NCBI GenBank assembly: GCA_022616415.1
Contig: JAKEEU010000426.1
Coordinates: forward strand, 27,841-91,840
Direction: 5' to 3'
DNA: 64,000 bases
From: Candidatus Zhuqueibacterota bacterium
GTDB taxonomy: Bacteria; Zhuqueibacterota; Zhuqueibacteria; Zhuqueibacterales; Zhuqueibacteraceae
Both the position numbers and the translations under genes were made by a program. The notes beneath the pieces are model-generated. The model did not search any database, was not told the origin of the DNA, and was given only the letters and a program-made list of their open reading frames with translations. This document shows, piece after piece, positions 1 to 7,781 of this stretch. How positions within the stretch are numbered: position 1 is the stretch's first letter; each line of letters opens with the position of its first letter.

Positions 1-663
1 AGGATTGGCTTGGCCGGAACCGGCAACAGACCACCACGGCAATCCCGAATTGATGAGAAGATAATGCTCCCCCACAGGAAAGATGTAGACCAGCCCGTAA
101 TCACTGGCGGTGGTATCGAGATGCATTGGCAACTGCGCGCTGAATTTCGCGATCAGGCTGTTGGTCTCTTTCGTGCCAAACAGGATGAGGTTCGAAGCCT
201 CAAGATCGCTTGGCCTCACCTCCTTGTCGGCTAATACACGCGGGAACACCATCACACGACCGAGGAAAGCGCCGCGATATACGGGCCAGTTTGCCGCATG
301 CTCGGCCTGTTCACGCCGGGCCTGCAATTCTTCAGGCGAGGGATTATCGGCATCGCCGTAAACATAGATGTGCCGGCTGGCAATGGCTTCGCTTCCGGGC
401 AGGTTACTCTTGCCGAAGACGCGACGCAGGGCGAGGCGGTGATTCGAGCCCGCGCCGTGCAGCATGATGACGAGTGGATACTTTTTGGCTGGATTAAAGT
501 TTTTGGGCAGATACAATCCGTACGGTTGTTCCGTATCATCGACGTCGGAAAAAAACGTCAGCACCTGCGGCCCGGACTCGAGGGTTTGGCTTAACGAGGC
601 GGTGCCAGCCACAAATAACAATAAGATGATCAGAAATTGAAAAGTCTTGCGATGACTCAACAT
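1..663 (-). CDS. Secreted alpha/beta-hydrolase-like esterase, partial, probably internally deleted
   Basis: The frame starts at ATG 663 and runs off the left edge, giving 221 residues. Residues 1-26 form a signal peptide ending SLSQ. Residues 47-86 look like the start of a PHB-depolymerase or prolyl-oligopeptidase type hydrolase (PYGLYLPKNF, then VIMLHGAGSN, the oxyanion-hole HG). From about residue 91 (EAIASRHIYVYGDADNP) the text resembles the C-terminal part of the same family. No GxSxG nucleophile elbow is visible between these parts, so the catalytic core seems to have been lost by an in-frame deletion near 390-405. The family assignment of the second half is from memory of homologues. 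Catalytic activity is unlikely if the deletion is real. Confidence 0.6.
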   Translation of the reverse strand, partial: MLSHRKTFQFLIILLLFVAGTASLSQTLESGPQVLTFFSDVDDTEQPYGLYLPKNFNPAKKYPLVIMLHGAGSNHRLALRRVFGKSNLPGSEAIASRHIYVYGDADNPSPEELQARREQAEHAANWPVYRGAFLGRVMVFPRVLADKEVRPSDLEASNLILFGTKETNSLIAKFSAQLPMHLDTTASDYGLVYIFPVGEHYLLINSGLPWWSVAGSGQANP

Positions 664-798
664 GCTTGCACTCCTTAAACTTATTTCCGTTTTAGCAGCC
701 AGCGATTCACAGAATTCTTATATTGTTGACATTTCAATGTTCACGAATTAGCCTGTTTTTATTTATAGCAAAAAATCAGAGGCTTGCAACTGGTTTTT

Positions 799-1332
799 TC
801 AAAACACATTATTTTTCACACGGTAAGAAAGCAATACGACCCCGTTCCCGTAAATCTTGCTGTCGGTGAACTCCAGATCGATATGCCTGCCGATGTTGGA
901 AAGAAGCGGAATGCCCGAACCGAGCAGTACAGGATTCACCTTCAGTATGACCTCGTCAATCAAGTTTTCTGCAAACAGCGTGGTAGCTAAATCGCCGGCG
1001 CCGCAGAGCCAGATGTCTCTGCCCGGTTCATTCTTCAGCTTTCTGACCAACTCACCTGCGTTTTCCGTTACGACCTCAACATTCTTATCCGGGCTTTCTT
1101 TCATCGTTCGTGAGAAGACATAGCTCTTCAGGTGCGGATACGGATTGGTTACACCTACCTTTAGCCCGACCTCGTAAGTTTTGCGTCCCATCAAAACGAC
1201 GTCACACGATTTGATGAAATCAAGATAATCCGTCACGTGCCCGCCTTCGGCAATAAAAAAATCCCAAGAGCCGTCCTCGCGAGCCAGAAACCCGTCAACG
1301 GTGATGGCGACATAGTATTTTACTTTTCGCAT
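799..1332 (-). CDS. RibD C-terminal / dihydrofolate reductase-like protein
   Basis: This 177-aa protein is a single-domain member of the RibD_C/DHFR-like family, cytoplasmic NADPH-dependent reductases whose substrates are mostly unknown. The N-terminus reads KVKYYVAITVDGFLARED, the usual first strand and loop. VVLMGRKTYEVG (about residues 45-57) is the family's signature after the first helix. The dinucleotide-binding segment IWLCGAGDLATTLF lies near residue 107, followed by DEVILKVNPVLLGSGIPLL. Length is normal and there is no signal peptide. It follows the transporter pair on the same strand by about 40 bases, but nothing shows that they work together. The fold call is secure; the substrate is unknown. 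Confidence 0.88.
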   Translation of the reverse strand: MRKVKYYVAITVDGFLAREDGSWDFFIAEGGHVTDYLDFIKSCDVVLMGRKTYEVGLKVGVTNPYPHLKSYVFSRTMKESPDKNVEVVTENAGELVRKLKNEPGRDIWLCGAGDLATTLFAENLIDEVILKVNPVLLGSGIPLLSNIGRHIDLEFTDSKIYGNGVVLLSYRVKNNVF

Positions 1333-1357
1333 GTCTGACTTTCTTTCGGAATGGACC

Positions 1358-1379
1358 GCAACTTGAAAGTTGCGTTACG
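1358..1379. repeat. REP-like palindrome (GCAAC...GTTGCGTTACG family)
   Basis: GCAACTTGAAAGTTGCGTTACG-type palindrome with 7-base arms around GAA and the GTTACG tail shared by copies at 42261, 45023, 43578 and 61761-61917. The TAA stop of the small membrane protein lies inside it. Confidence 0.7.
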
Positions 1380-1545
1380 TTTCCTTCTTCATCCAAAACG
1401 GCGCGGTAAAAAACCACAGCAGGGTTCCCACTGTCATCATCGCCAGATAGGCATTCCACTTTATGATTTGGGCAAAAACCAGGAACGCTGGAATAACGGT
1501 CAATCCCAGGCCGATAAACGAAAGCAGTTTTAATAACGGGCTCAT
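1375..1545 (-). CDS. Small two-helix membrane protein paired with NCS1 permease
   Basis: A 56-residue protein begins at ATG 1545. It overlaps the stop codon of the upstream permease by four bases (ATGA), so it is probably translationally coupled to it. It has two hydrophobic segments, residues 6-26 (KLLSFIGLGLTVIPAFLVFA) and about 32-50 (AYLAMMTVGTLLWFFTAPFW), and a short basic tail ending WMKKET. No catalytic motif is seen. The overlap, the size and the double hairpin suggest an accessory subunit of the transporter, as DUF485-type proteins accompany other permeases; that role is inference. The stop codon is supplied by a REP-like repeat, so the C-terminus may have been changed by repeat insertion. 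Confidence 0.75.
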   Translation of the reverse strand: MSPLLKLLSFIGLGLTVIPAFLVFAQIIKWNAYLAMMTVGTLLWFFTAPFWMKKET

Positions 1546-2954
1546 ATCTTTGCTCCGGCCAATTCTTTGGATAGCACTCTTTGCTGCGCATAGCTCAGGG
1601 AAACATACAAGCCAATGGCAATAAACCAGCCGGGAAGAGCTTTAAAGAAGAGCTCCAACGGCAACAGAAAGCAAATCAATAACGTAACTCCCCAGGCGAA
1701 AGCCGCCGGCCAACTGAAAACGATGTGTTGCCATTCCGCATAATCTTGTTTTAAATCCAATTTTGGCAGCAGCCAAAAATCGGCAAATATGACTGCGCCC
1801 ATGGGCATCAAGATCAATCCATACAGCGCCACAAAATCCAGCAGCTTCATCACCAGCGCCGGAAAGCAGGCCGCAAGAGTTGTGATCATTCCGATAATCA
1901 TGGTCACTTTCCAGGTTTTGGAACCGGGCATGAGAGCCTGCAACGCCAGACCGGCGCGGTAAATCGTCGGGTTGGCCGTGGTCCATCCGGCAACGATCAC
2001 GCAAACCACGCCGGCAAACCCGGCAGCACGGTAAGCCACCGGCCCGGGCGCAAATTCCATGCTCTGGTTGGATTCCAACAGGAACAGCGCGTAAAGTATG
2101 CCGGAGGCCAGCCAGGCGAGGTAATGCCCGATAAACATGCCTGCTGAAGAGGCGAAGCCGTAATGCCATTTTCGCGCGTAACGCAGGATGGACAAATCCG
2201 ACATGCCGATGTGCATGGCGAGATTACAGAACCAGGCAAAAAACATCACATGCCAGAAGGTGAATTTGCTCTGACCTGCCAACGGGATGCCTGTCCAGAT
2301 TTTCTGGTTCGCCACCGGCCAGAACTCTGATAAAGAATGGACGCCCAAAGCCGGGAACACAGCAATCGGCGCGGCTATAAACATCAGGATCATCCAGGGC
2401 GCCGCATACTTGGCAAAACGCGCAACTTGGGTGTAGCCGAACATGGCGACTATCGTGGTGGCAGCGCCGACGCCCAGCACGGCGACAATCCAACCGATGC
2501 TGTTGGGATAAAAATCGTTTAATGAGGGCATGGTCATTTTGAACGGGATGCCCACCGCCGTGGCGGAAACAGCAATCATTGAGCCCGCTAAGAAGCAGAA
2601 CATTAGGGCATTCACGAGATTATAAACCAAAGTCAGCCGCGTGCCGCAAATTTTTTCCAGTTGGTAATACAGGGTGATTCGGCTTTTGATCGCGATGGGC
2701 GCGCAGATCAAGGCCCAGCTTAGCACCGCCAAAAGATTTCCCACCAGCAGACCGGAAACCAGATCTCCGGCGCTGATCCCATGCGCCACGAATAACGGCC
2801 CGATCACAAACTCGGTTCCGGCGATATGCTCTCCGGCGTACATGCCCCAAAAGCTGGCCGCGCCTTTCAGCTTGTTCTCGGGAACCGGGGTGCGCTCGAA
2901 TTCATTGACGGCGTCGAGCTTTTTTGTCAAGGCTGATTTTGGGGTGGATTCCAT
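1542..2954 (-). CDS. NCS1-family purine-cytosine permease-like transporter
   Basis: This 470-aa polytopic inner-membrane protein has about twelve hydrophobic segments and the features of nucleobase:cation symporter-1 proteins. A cytoplasmic N-tail of about 30 residues precedes LKGAASFWGMYAGEHIAGTEF, and a NLVNALMFCFLAGSMIAVSATAVGIPF segment follows near residue 113. Family members import nucleobases, allantoin, hydantoins or related compounds by Na+ or H+ symport. The substrate cannot be told from sequence. The gene lies downstream of an alpha-L-rhamnosidase across 217 bases filled with palindromes, so co-transcription is uncertain. It overlaps the next small membrane-protein gene. No strong ribosome-binding site is visible before ATG 2954. 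Confidence 0.82.
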   Translation of the reverse strand: MESTPKSALTKKLDAVNEFERTPVPENKLKGAASFWGMYAGEHIAGTEFVIGPLFVAHGISAGDLVSGLLVGNLLAVLSWALICAPIAIKSRITLYYQLEKICGTRLTLVYNLVNALMFCFLAGSMIAVSATAVGIPFKMTMPSLNDFYPNSIGWIVAVLGVGAATTIVAMFGYTQVARFAKYAAPWMILMFIAAPIAVFPALGVHSLSEFWPVANQKIWTGIPLAGQSKFTFWHVMFFAWFCNLAMHIGMSDLSILRYARKWHYGFASSAGMFIGHYLAWLASGILYALFLLESNQSMEFAPGPVAYRAAGFAGVVCVIVAGWTTANPTIYRAGLALQALMPGSKTWKVTMIIGMITTLAACFPALVMKLLDFVALYGLILMPMGAVIFADFWLLPKLDLKQDYAEWQHIVFSWPAAFAWGVTLLICFLLPLELFFKALPGWFIAIGLYVSLSYAQQRVLSKELAGAKI

Positions 2955-2973
2955 ACAGGTTTAAAAAATTAGA

Positions 2974-3011
2974 CCAACGGATAGAAATCCCGCCGCGGCG
3001 GGACAACGGAT
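2974..3011. repeat. Palindromic repeat, CCAACGGATAG family
   Basis: CCAACGGATAG, then a GC-rich palindrome CCCGCCGCGGCGGG, then ACAACGGAT. The same GC-rich core occurs at 44903-44945 and 46465-46502, each time flanked by CAACGGAT or ATCCGTTG. Confidence 0.7.
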
Positions 3012-3027
3012 GAGAAGCAAAAGCATA

Positions 3028-3142
3028 AGACAAAATAATTTAGAGACAAAATGATCAATTTTTATAAAAAATTATTTTGTCACTTAATCATTCTGTCATT
3101 GAAAGCTTTTCTAATAGTTTTGCCCATAATCGTTTTGCCTTT
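3028..3142. repeat. Palindromes of the GRCAAAAYNATT family
   Basis: An imperfect inverted repeat (arms about 3029-3055 and 3070-3098, built on GACAAAATAATT) is followed at 3111-3142 by TTTTGCCCATAATCGTTTTG. The last block is almost the same as the right arm of the palindrome at 38554-38623. The element lies between the rhamnosidase and the permease and may act as a terminator. Confidence 0.6.
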
Positions 3143-3171
3143 ATTAAAAACACTGTAACACGAATGTTGCG

Positions 3172-5943
3172 TCACCGTTTTTCCCAAGTGAAATGATAGC
3201 TTCCCGAACCTACTTCCACGACCACGTAGTCGCCTTCTTTGCCTTTTGCTTTGAGGTCTTTTGCAGAAGAAAGGGAGAGGCCGCTTTCTTTAACTGATTC
3301 GACAGCAGGAGCAGGAAGGTAAACCGTTGCCGTGGTGTTGGCCGGTATTTCGACATCTAATTGCAGCTTGCCATTTTCTGATTTCCAATGCGAGTTGACT
3401 TTGCCGTAATACGTCTGCAAATCGGCGCGGGCAAAAGTCAGGTTCCCGCCGAGATGCGGCATAATCTTGACCTGCTTATACCCCGGGCCGGAGTCATCGG
3501 TGTCGATACCGGCGATGGCCCGGTACATCCAATCACCAATAGCGCCATAGGCATAATGGTTGAAAGAATTCATGCCGGGCGTTTGAAAAGTGCTGTCCGG
3601 CTTGATGCCGTCCCAACGTTCCCAAATCGTCGTCGCGCCCATTTTTACCGGATACAGCCAGGAGGGATAAGTTTCCTGCATGAGTAAAGCATAAGCCACC
3701 TCGGCATAACCGAAACGCGTCAGCACGTGGCACAGATAAGGTGTGCCGAGAAAGCCCGTCGTGAGATGGTTATTGTAGCTTTTGATATTTTGCACCAACC
3801 GTTCTGCCGCCTGTTGGCGAAGCGACTCGGGAAGCATGGCGAAATTTAACGCGAGGACATAAGCGGTCTGGGTGGCCGAAACCAGTTGCCCGTTGGGCGT
3901 GACATATTCTTTTAAAAAGGCGTCTTTGATTTTCTGCAAAAGCTCGGTGTATTGAGCGGCATCATCTTTGTTGCCCAAGACGTTCGCGGCATTGATTACC
4001 AATTGCGTGGAATGAGCAAAAAAGCACTGGGCGATCAAATATTTGTTGGTGACGGCAGCCCTGCCGTCGTTGTCATCGTCCGGGCGATAAAAAAGCCAGT
4101 CGCCGAAATGAAAACCTTTGTTCCATAAATAATCCGTGCTGTTTTGCTGCATGAAACCGACCCACGCTTTCATGCTGGCATATTGTTGTTCCAAAATTTT
4201 TTTGTCGCCATAAGCCAGATACATGTTCCAGGGGATAATGGTTGCCACATCTGCCCAGCCGGTTGCTCCTCCTGCGGTTGGTGCCAGCACATTGGGAATA
4301 ACAAATGGCACGCTGCCATCGGGTTGTTGATCCGCTTCCACATCGCGCAACCATTTGGCAAAGAAGTTATTGACATTCATATTGAAAGCAGCCGTGCGTG
4401 AAAACACCTGCGCATCTCCGGTCCAGCCCATGCGTTCATCGCGTTGCGGGCAGTCGGTCGGCACATCGAGAAAGTTGCCCTTTTGCCCCCATTGAATGTT
4501 GTGCTGCAATTGATTGAGCAACGGATGCGAGCACGCAAAGCTGCCGGTCGGCGCCATATCCGAGTGAATCACCATGCCGGTCAGATTTTCCAAGGCCGGC
4601 TCGCCAAGAAAACCTTCGACGCTGACATAGCGGAATCCCTGAAAGGTGAAATGCGGTTCATAGATTTCGACACCGCTTCCTTTCAAAGTATATTGAATTT
4701 TCTGTTCGGCCTTCCTGAGATTGTCTCGGTAGAAATTGCCGTCTTTGTTTAAAACTTCGGTGTGGCGCATCGTCACCGTCGCGCCTGCTTGGCCCTGAAC
4801 TTTGAGGCGAACCCAGCCAACCATATTTTGGCCCATATCAAAGACGGTCTCACCCGCAGGCGTTTTGATAATGGCGACGGGCTTGATCTCCTGAATTTTT
4901 CGCACCGGCGGACCGACAGGCGCAACAAGAATCGCTTTGCTATGCTCGATGACTTTTACGCCTGACCATCCGGTATCATCGAAATTCGGCGCGCTCCATC
5001 CTTTTTTTTCCAGGCGTGCATCATAAATTTCACCGTTGTAGATATCCGAGCTCAGAATCGGGCCGGTGCAGGCTTTCCAGGTTTCATCCGTGGTGATGAT
5101 TTCTGTGTCGCCATTTTCATAAACCACATGAAACTGCAGCAGCAAAGCCAGTTTGTCGCCATAAAAATTCCTGCGCATGTCCCAGGTCAAGTAGCCGCGA
5201 TACCAGCCATCTCCCAAGATGACGCCAATGGCATTTTTTCCTGGCCGCAGTTGGTTCGTGACCTCATAAGTTTGATACTGCAACCGTTTGCCATAACTGG
5301 TCCAGCCGGGCGTGAAGACTTGATCGCCGACGCGACGGCCATTCAATTCCATCTCGTACAAACCCAAACAGGTAACATAAGCGCGGGCGGATTTGAATGC
5401 TCCTCGAATCGTGAATTCTTTTCTGAGCAAGGGACATGGTTGTGATTTAGTGAGGTCTTCCGCAATATCGGGTTGAATCCACGCGGCCTGCCAATCCGAG
5501 GGCTGAAGCAATCCCATTTCCCAATACGCTGGCGCGCTCCACGAAGATGGTTTATTATTGCCATCCCATACTCGAACTTGCCAATAGAGGCGTTGTCGAG
5601 ATTGCAAGGTGGGTCCCTGATAGATAACATGTATCGATTGATCCGAGGCAACCTTGCCCGTATCCCCAATAAGGCGTCCATTTTGTCCGAGGTCCGAGGT
5701 CGTCGCTGCAACTCGAATTTGATAGGCTTTCTGGATTACACCCCGCGCCGCAGAAACGATTTGCCAACTCAAGCGCGGCTGCCGCTCATCAATGCCAACG
5801 GGATCAACTTGGTTTTCGACGCGGAGACTCTCGAGCTTGAGAGATGAAACGTTTTGTGCCATGATGACCATACCAGGCGCGGATAGTAATGAGACGAGCA
5901 TGAGACAGTGAATGATTGGAAACTGGTTTTGCATAGTTGTCAT
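3172..5943 (-). CDS. Secreted alpha-L-rhamnosidase, GH78 family
   Basis: The enzyme would cleave terminal alpha-L-rhamnose from glycosides or polysaccharides in the periplasm or outside the cell. ATG 5943 is chosen because it overlaps the TGA of the upstream gene (ATGA) and opens a signal peptide (MTTMQNQF to about MVIMAQ); the longer frame back to 6147 lacks one. The 923 residues contain an N-terminal Fn3-like part, the beta-sandwich domain (PTGSFACSHPLLNQLQHNI precedes the catalytic barrel), the (alpha/alpha)6 domain and a C-terminal beta domain. Motif DCPQRDERMGWTGD holds the predicted general acid Glu503. TTIWERWDG holds the predicted base Glu775. Length and motifs are normal, so it should be active. 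It forms a coupled pair with the TolB-like gene. Confidence 0.95.
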   Translation of the reverse strand: MTTMQNQFPIIHCLMLVSLLSAPGMVIMAQNVSSLKLESLRVENQVDPVGIDERQPRLSWQIVSAARGVIQKAYQIRVAATTSDLGQNGRLIGDTGKVASDQSIHVIYQGPTLQSRQRLYWQVRVWDGNNKPSSWSAPAYWEMGLLQPSDWQAAWIQPDIAEDLTKSQPCPLLRKEFTIRGAFKSARAYVTCLGLYEMELNGRRVGDQVFTPGWTSYGKRLQYQTYEVTNQLRPGKNAIGVILGDGWYRGYLTWDMRRNFYGDKLALLLQFHVVYENGDTEIITTDETWKACTGPILSSDIYNGEIYDARLEKKGWSAPNFDDTGWSGVKVIEHSKAILVAPVGPPVRKIQEIKPVAIIKTPAGETVFDMGQNMVGWVRLKVQGQAGATVTMRHTEVLNKDGNFYRDNLRKAEQKIQYTLKGSGVEIYEPHFTFQGFRYVSVEGFLGEPALENLTGMVIHSDMAPTGSFACSHPLLNQLQHNIQWGQKGNFLDVPTDCPQRDERMGWTGDAQVFSRTAAFNMNVNNFFAKWLRDVEADQQPDGSVPFVIPNVLAPTAGGATGWADVATIIPWNMYLAYGDKKILEQQYASMKAWVGFMQQNSTDYLWNKGFHFGDWLFYRPDDDNDGRAAVTNKYLIAQCFFAHSTQLVINAANVLGNKDDAAQYTELLQKIKDAFLKEYVTPNGQLVSATQTAYVLALNFAMLPESLRQQAAERLVQNIKSYNNHLTTGFLGTPYLCHVLTRFGYAEVAYALLMQETYPSWLYPVKMGATTIWERWDGIKPDSTFQTPGMNSFNHYAYGAIGDWMYRAIAGIDTDDSGPGYKQVKIMPHLGGNLTFARADLQTYYGKVNSHWKSENGKLQLDVEIPANTTATVYLPAPAVESVKESGLSLSSAKDLKAKGKEGDYVVVEVGSGSYHFTWEKR

Positions 5944-7454
5944 TTTAGATCCGTATTGCTGACAAACGCCACTTGTTTGCTGTCCGGCGACCACGACGGC
6001 ACATTGATCGTGCCCTGGCCGCCATAGACGTATGCAATCACCTTGGGCTTTCCTCCTTCGAAAGGCATTAACCGGAGATAAACTTGCTTGTAAAAAGGAT
6101 GATCGCCCGGCGCCACTGCCTTGGAATAGGACAGAAATATGATCCATTTTCCATCCGGAGAAATGTGGGGGAACCAGTTGTTGAATTCATCATCGGTAAT
6201 CTCTTCCTGTTCGCTGCCATCCGGCTTCATCCGCCAGATTTGCATCGTTCCACCACGGACGGAATTGAAGTAGATATATTTGCCGTCCGGCGTATATTCC
6301 GAGCCATCATCCAAGCCCGGCGCGCTGGTCAGCCGCGTTTCTTCGCCTCCCTGAGCAGATATTTTGTAGATGTCATAGTCGCCGTTCCGTTCTGCGGTGT
6401 AGATCAAGAATTTTCCGTCGGGTGACCAACCATGCAAGTAGGAGGGACCTTTGGCAGTGATGCGCTGGGGTTTGCCGCCTTGCACTGGAAGCGTATAAAT
6501 GATCGATTTGTTTTCATCATCCTTGCTGTGATGGCTGATGCCGAGCATCTTTCCATCGAAAGTCAAAACGTGATCATTGTTGTTGCTCGTGGCAAAATCC
6601 GTGTTGATAGCCACGGGCTTTTTTTCGGCCAGGTCGAAACGATATAACCGGCCATTGTGGTTATAGATCAAAGCCTTACCGTCCGGCGTCCAGTTGGGCG
6701 CTTGCAGGGATTCGGGTGAGCGATGGATTATTCTTCGGTTCCCGCTTTCAATGTCCAAGACCTCCAGATTACTCCCGATGTACTCTCGATAAGGAACGAA
6801 GTTGTCGCCAGGCGGCACGATGATCCGCACGTCACGGAAAACCGCCTTCTCAATCACATCTTTATTATGCGAACAAACGAACAGCCCGACGTAGACTTCG
6901 GCGCTCAGCGCTAAATCCGCAACTTGATCAGTTACGAAGGTCTCGCCGAAAACAGCCACTGACATGATGTAGGTGTTGCCTTTTCTCTCCAGTTGAATAA
7001 TATCCGCTCCTTTGACCGACGATTTCACTTCTTCGGTAGAATCTCCCTTGGCTCGCCGGAACTGCAAAGACGTAAGGCCATCACCATGCACCGCCGCATT
7101 GACATGCGGCGAGTCTGGGTCAAGGCTGGCGCGCACGATCCAGCCGAGTTTTCGATGCGGGTCCACGCCTTGACCAATGAATTGCGCTCGCGTCCGCAGA
7201 ATGAAATTCCCTTTCATGCGTTTCCACACGAGATGAAACTCGTCGCGATCGAACCACATATTCGTGCCGGAACCTGTAATAGTATATTCCTGCTTTTCCG
7301 CATCGTAGGTTGCCGAGCCGGGGTTAATGACCTGACCGACGTCGGTTTGGCCTTCAAACAGGCCGAGGGGCTTTTGTTGTGAGAAAGATGTGGCGACCAC
7401 CGATAAAATCAATGTAATGATTGCTTGCCAAGAGTTACGGGTTCGTTTTTGCAT
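5940..7454 (-). CDS. Secreted DUF1349-like plus TolB/WD40-like propeller protein
   Basis: This 504-aa protein has an N-terminal signal peptide (residues 1-26, ending SFSQ). Residues about 30-210 resemble a concanavalin-like DUF1349 lectin domain (ITGSGTNMWFDRDEFHLVWK, WIVRASLD). Residues 220-500 carry PD40/WD40-like repeats typical of TolB and DPP-N propellers: NWTPDGKALIYNHNGRLYRF, GWSPDGKFLIYTAERNGDYD, YTPDGKYIYFNSVRGGTMQIW, HISPDGKWIIFLSYS. No hydrolase domain follows, so a binding rather than catalytic role is likely, perhaps glycan binding, given the overlapping rhamnosidase downstream. The domain calls are good; the ligand is unknown. Confidence 0.85.
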   Translation of the reverse strand: MQKRTRNSWQAIITLILSVVATSFSQQKPLGLFEGQTDVGQVINPGSATYDAEKQEYTITGSGTNMWFDRDEFHLVWKRMKGNFILRTRAQFIGQGVDPHRKLGWIVRASLDPDSPHVNAAVHGDGLTSLQFRRAKGDSTEEVKSSVKGADIIQLERKGNTYIMSVAVFGETFVTDQVADLALSAEVYVGLFVCSHNKDVIEKAVFRDVRIIVPPGDNFVPYREYIGSNLEVLDIESGNRRIIHRSPESLQAPNWTPDGKALIYNHNGRLYRFDLAEKKPVAINTDFATSNNNDHVLTFDGKMLGISHHSKDDENKSIIYTLPVQGGKPQRITAKGPSYLHGWSPDGKFLIYTAERNGDYDIYKISAQGGEETRLTSAPGLDDGSEYTPDGKYIYFNSVRGGTMQIWRMKPDGSEQEEITDDEFNNWFPHISPDGKWIIFLSYSKAVAPGDHPFYKQVYLRLMPFEGGKPKVIAYVYGGQGTINVPSWSPDSKQVAFVSNTDLK

Positions 7455-7619
7455 GGCGATTAACCAAAGCTAACGGTTTTTTTATGATGTCCAAATCATC
7501 CCACTTATCTTGCCAGCACTAATTCCCTTAATATGGCCGCTTGAATTAATGGCAAAAGATATGACGGTCTTGTTCATCACGCGGCTTGTTGCCAACTTTG
7601 GCCGTCATTCAAAGTCGCA

Positions 7620-7778
7620 TTACGGTTTTTTCTCCTGCGGCCTCCACATATCAGCATCCGTCAAACCACATTCTTCGGCCATCGCGATACAATAAGACAG
7701 TTTGCCTAAATCGTCGGCGCCGGCGTTGTTGGTGCCGAAGGTGAATTTGACGCTGGCGGCTTTGGCGCGTTTGATGAG
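7620..7778 (-). pseudogene. Remnant: C-terminus of a PHP-type metal-dependent hydrolase
   Basis: The minus strand codes for about 52 residues starting LIKRAKAASVKFTFGTNNAG and ending WRPQEKKP, then TAA. This reads like the last part of PHP-domain phosphoesterases, where the final helix follows a VKFTFGTNN strand. It begins right after the double stop (TAATGA) that ends the upstream CRTAC1 gene and has no start codon of its own. The rest of the gene was probably lost by deletion. The stop lies in a decayed REP-like sequence (GTCGCATTACGG, 7613-7624). Confidence 0.6.
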
Positions 7779-7781
7779 TCA

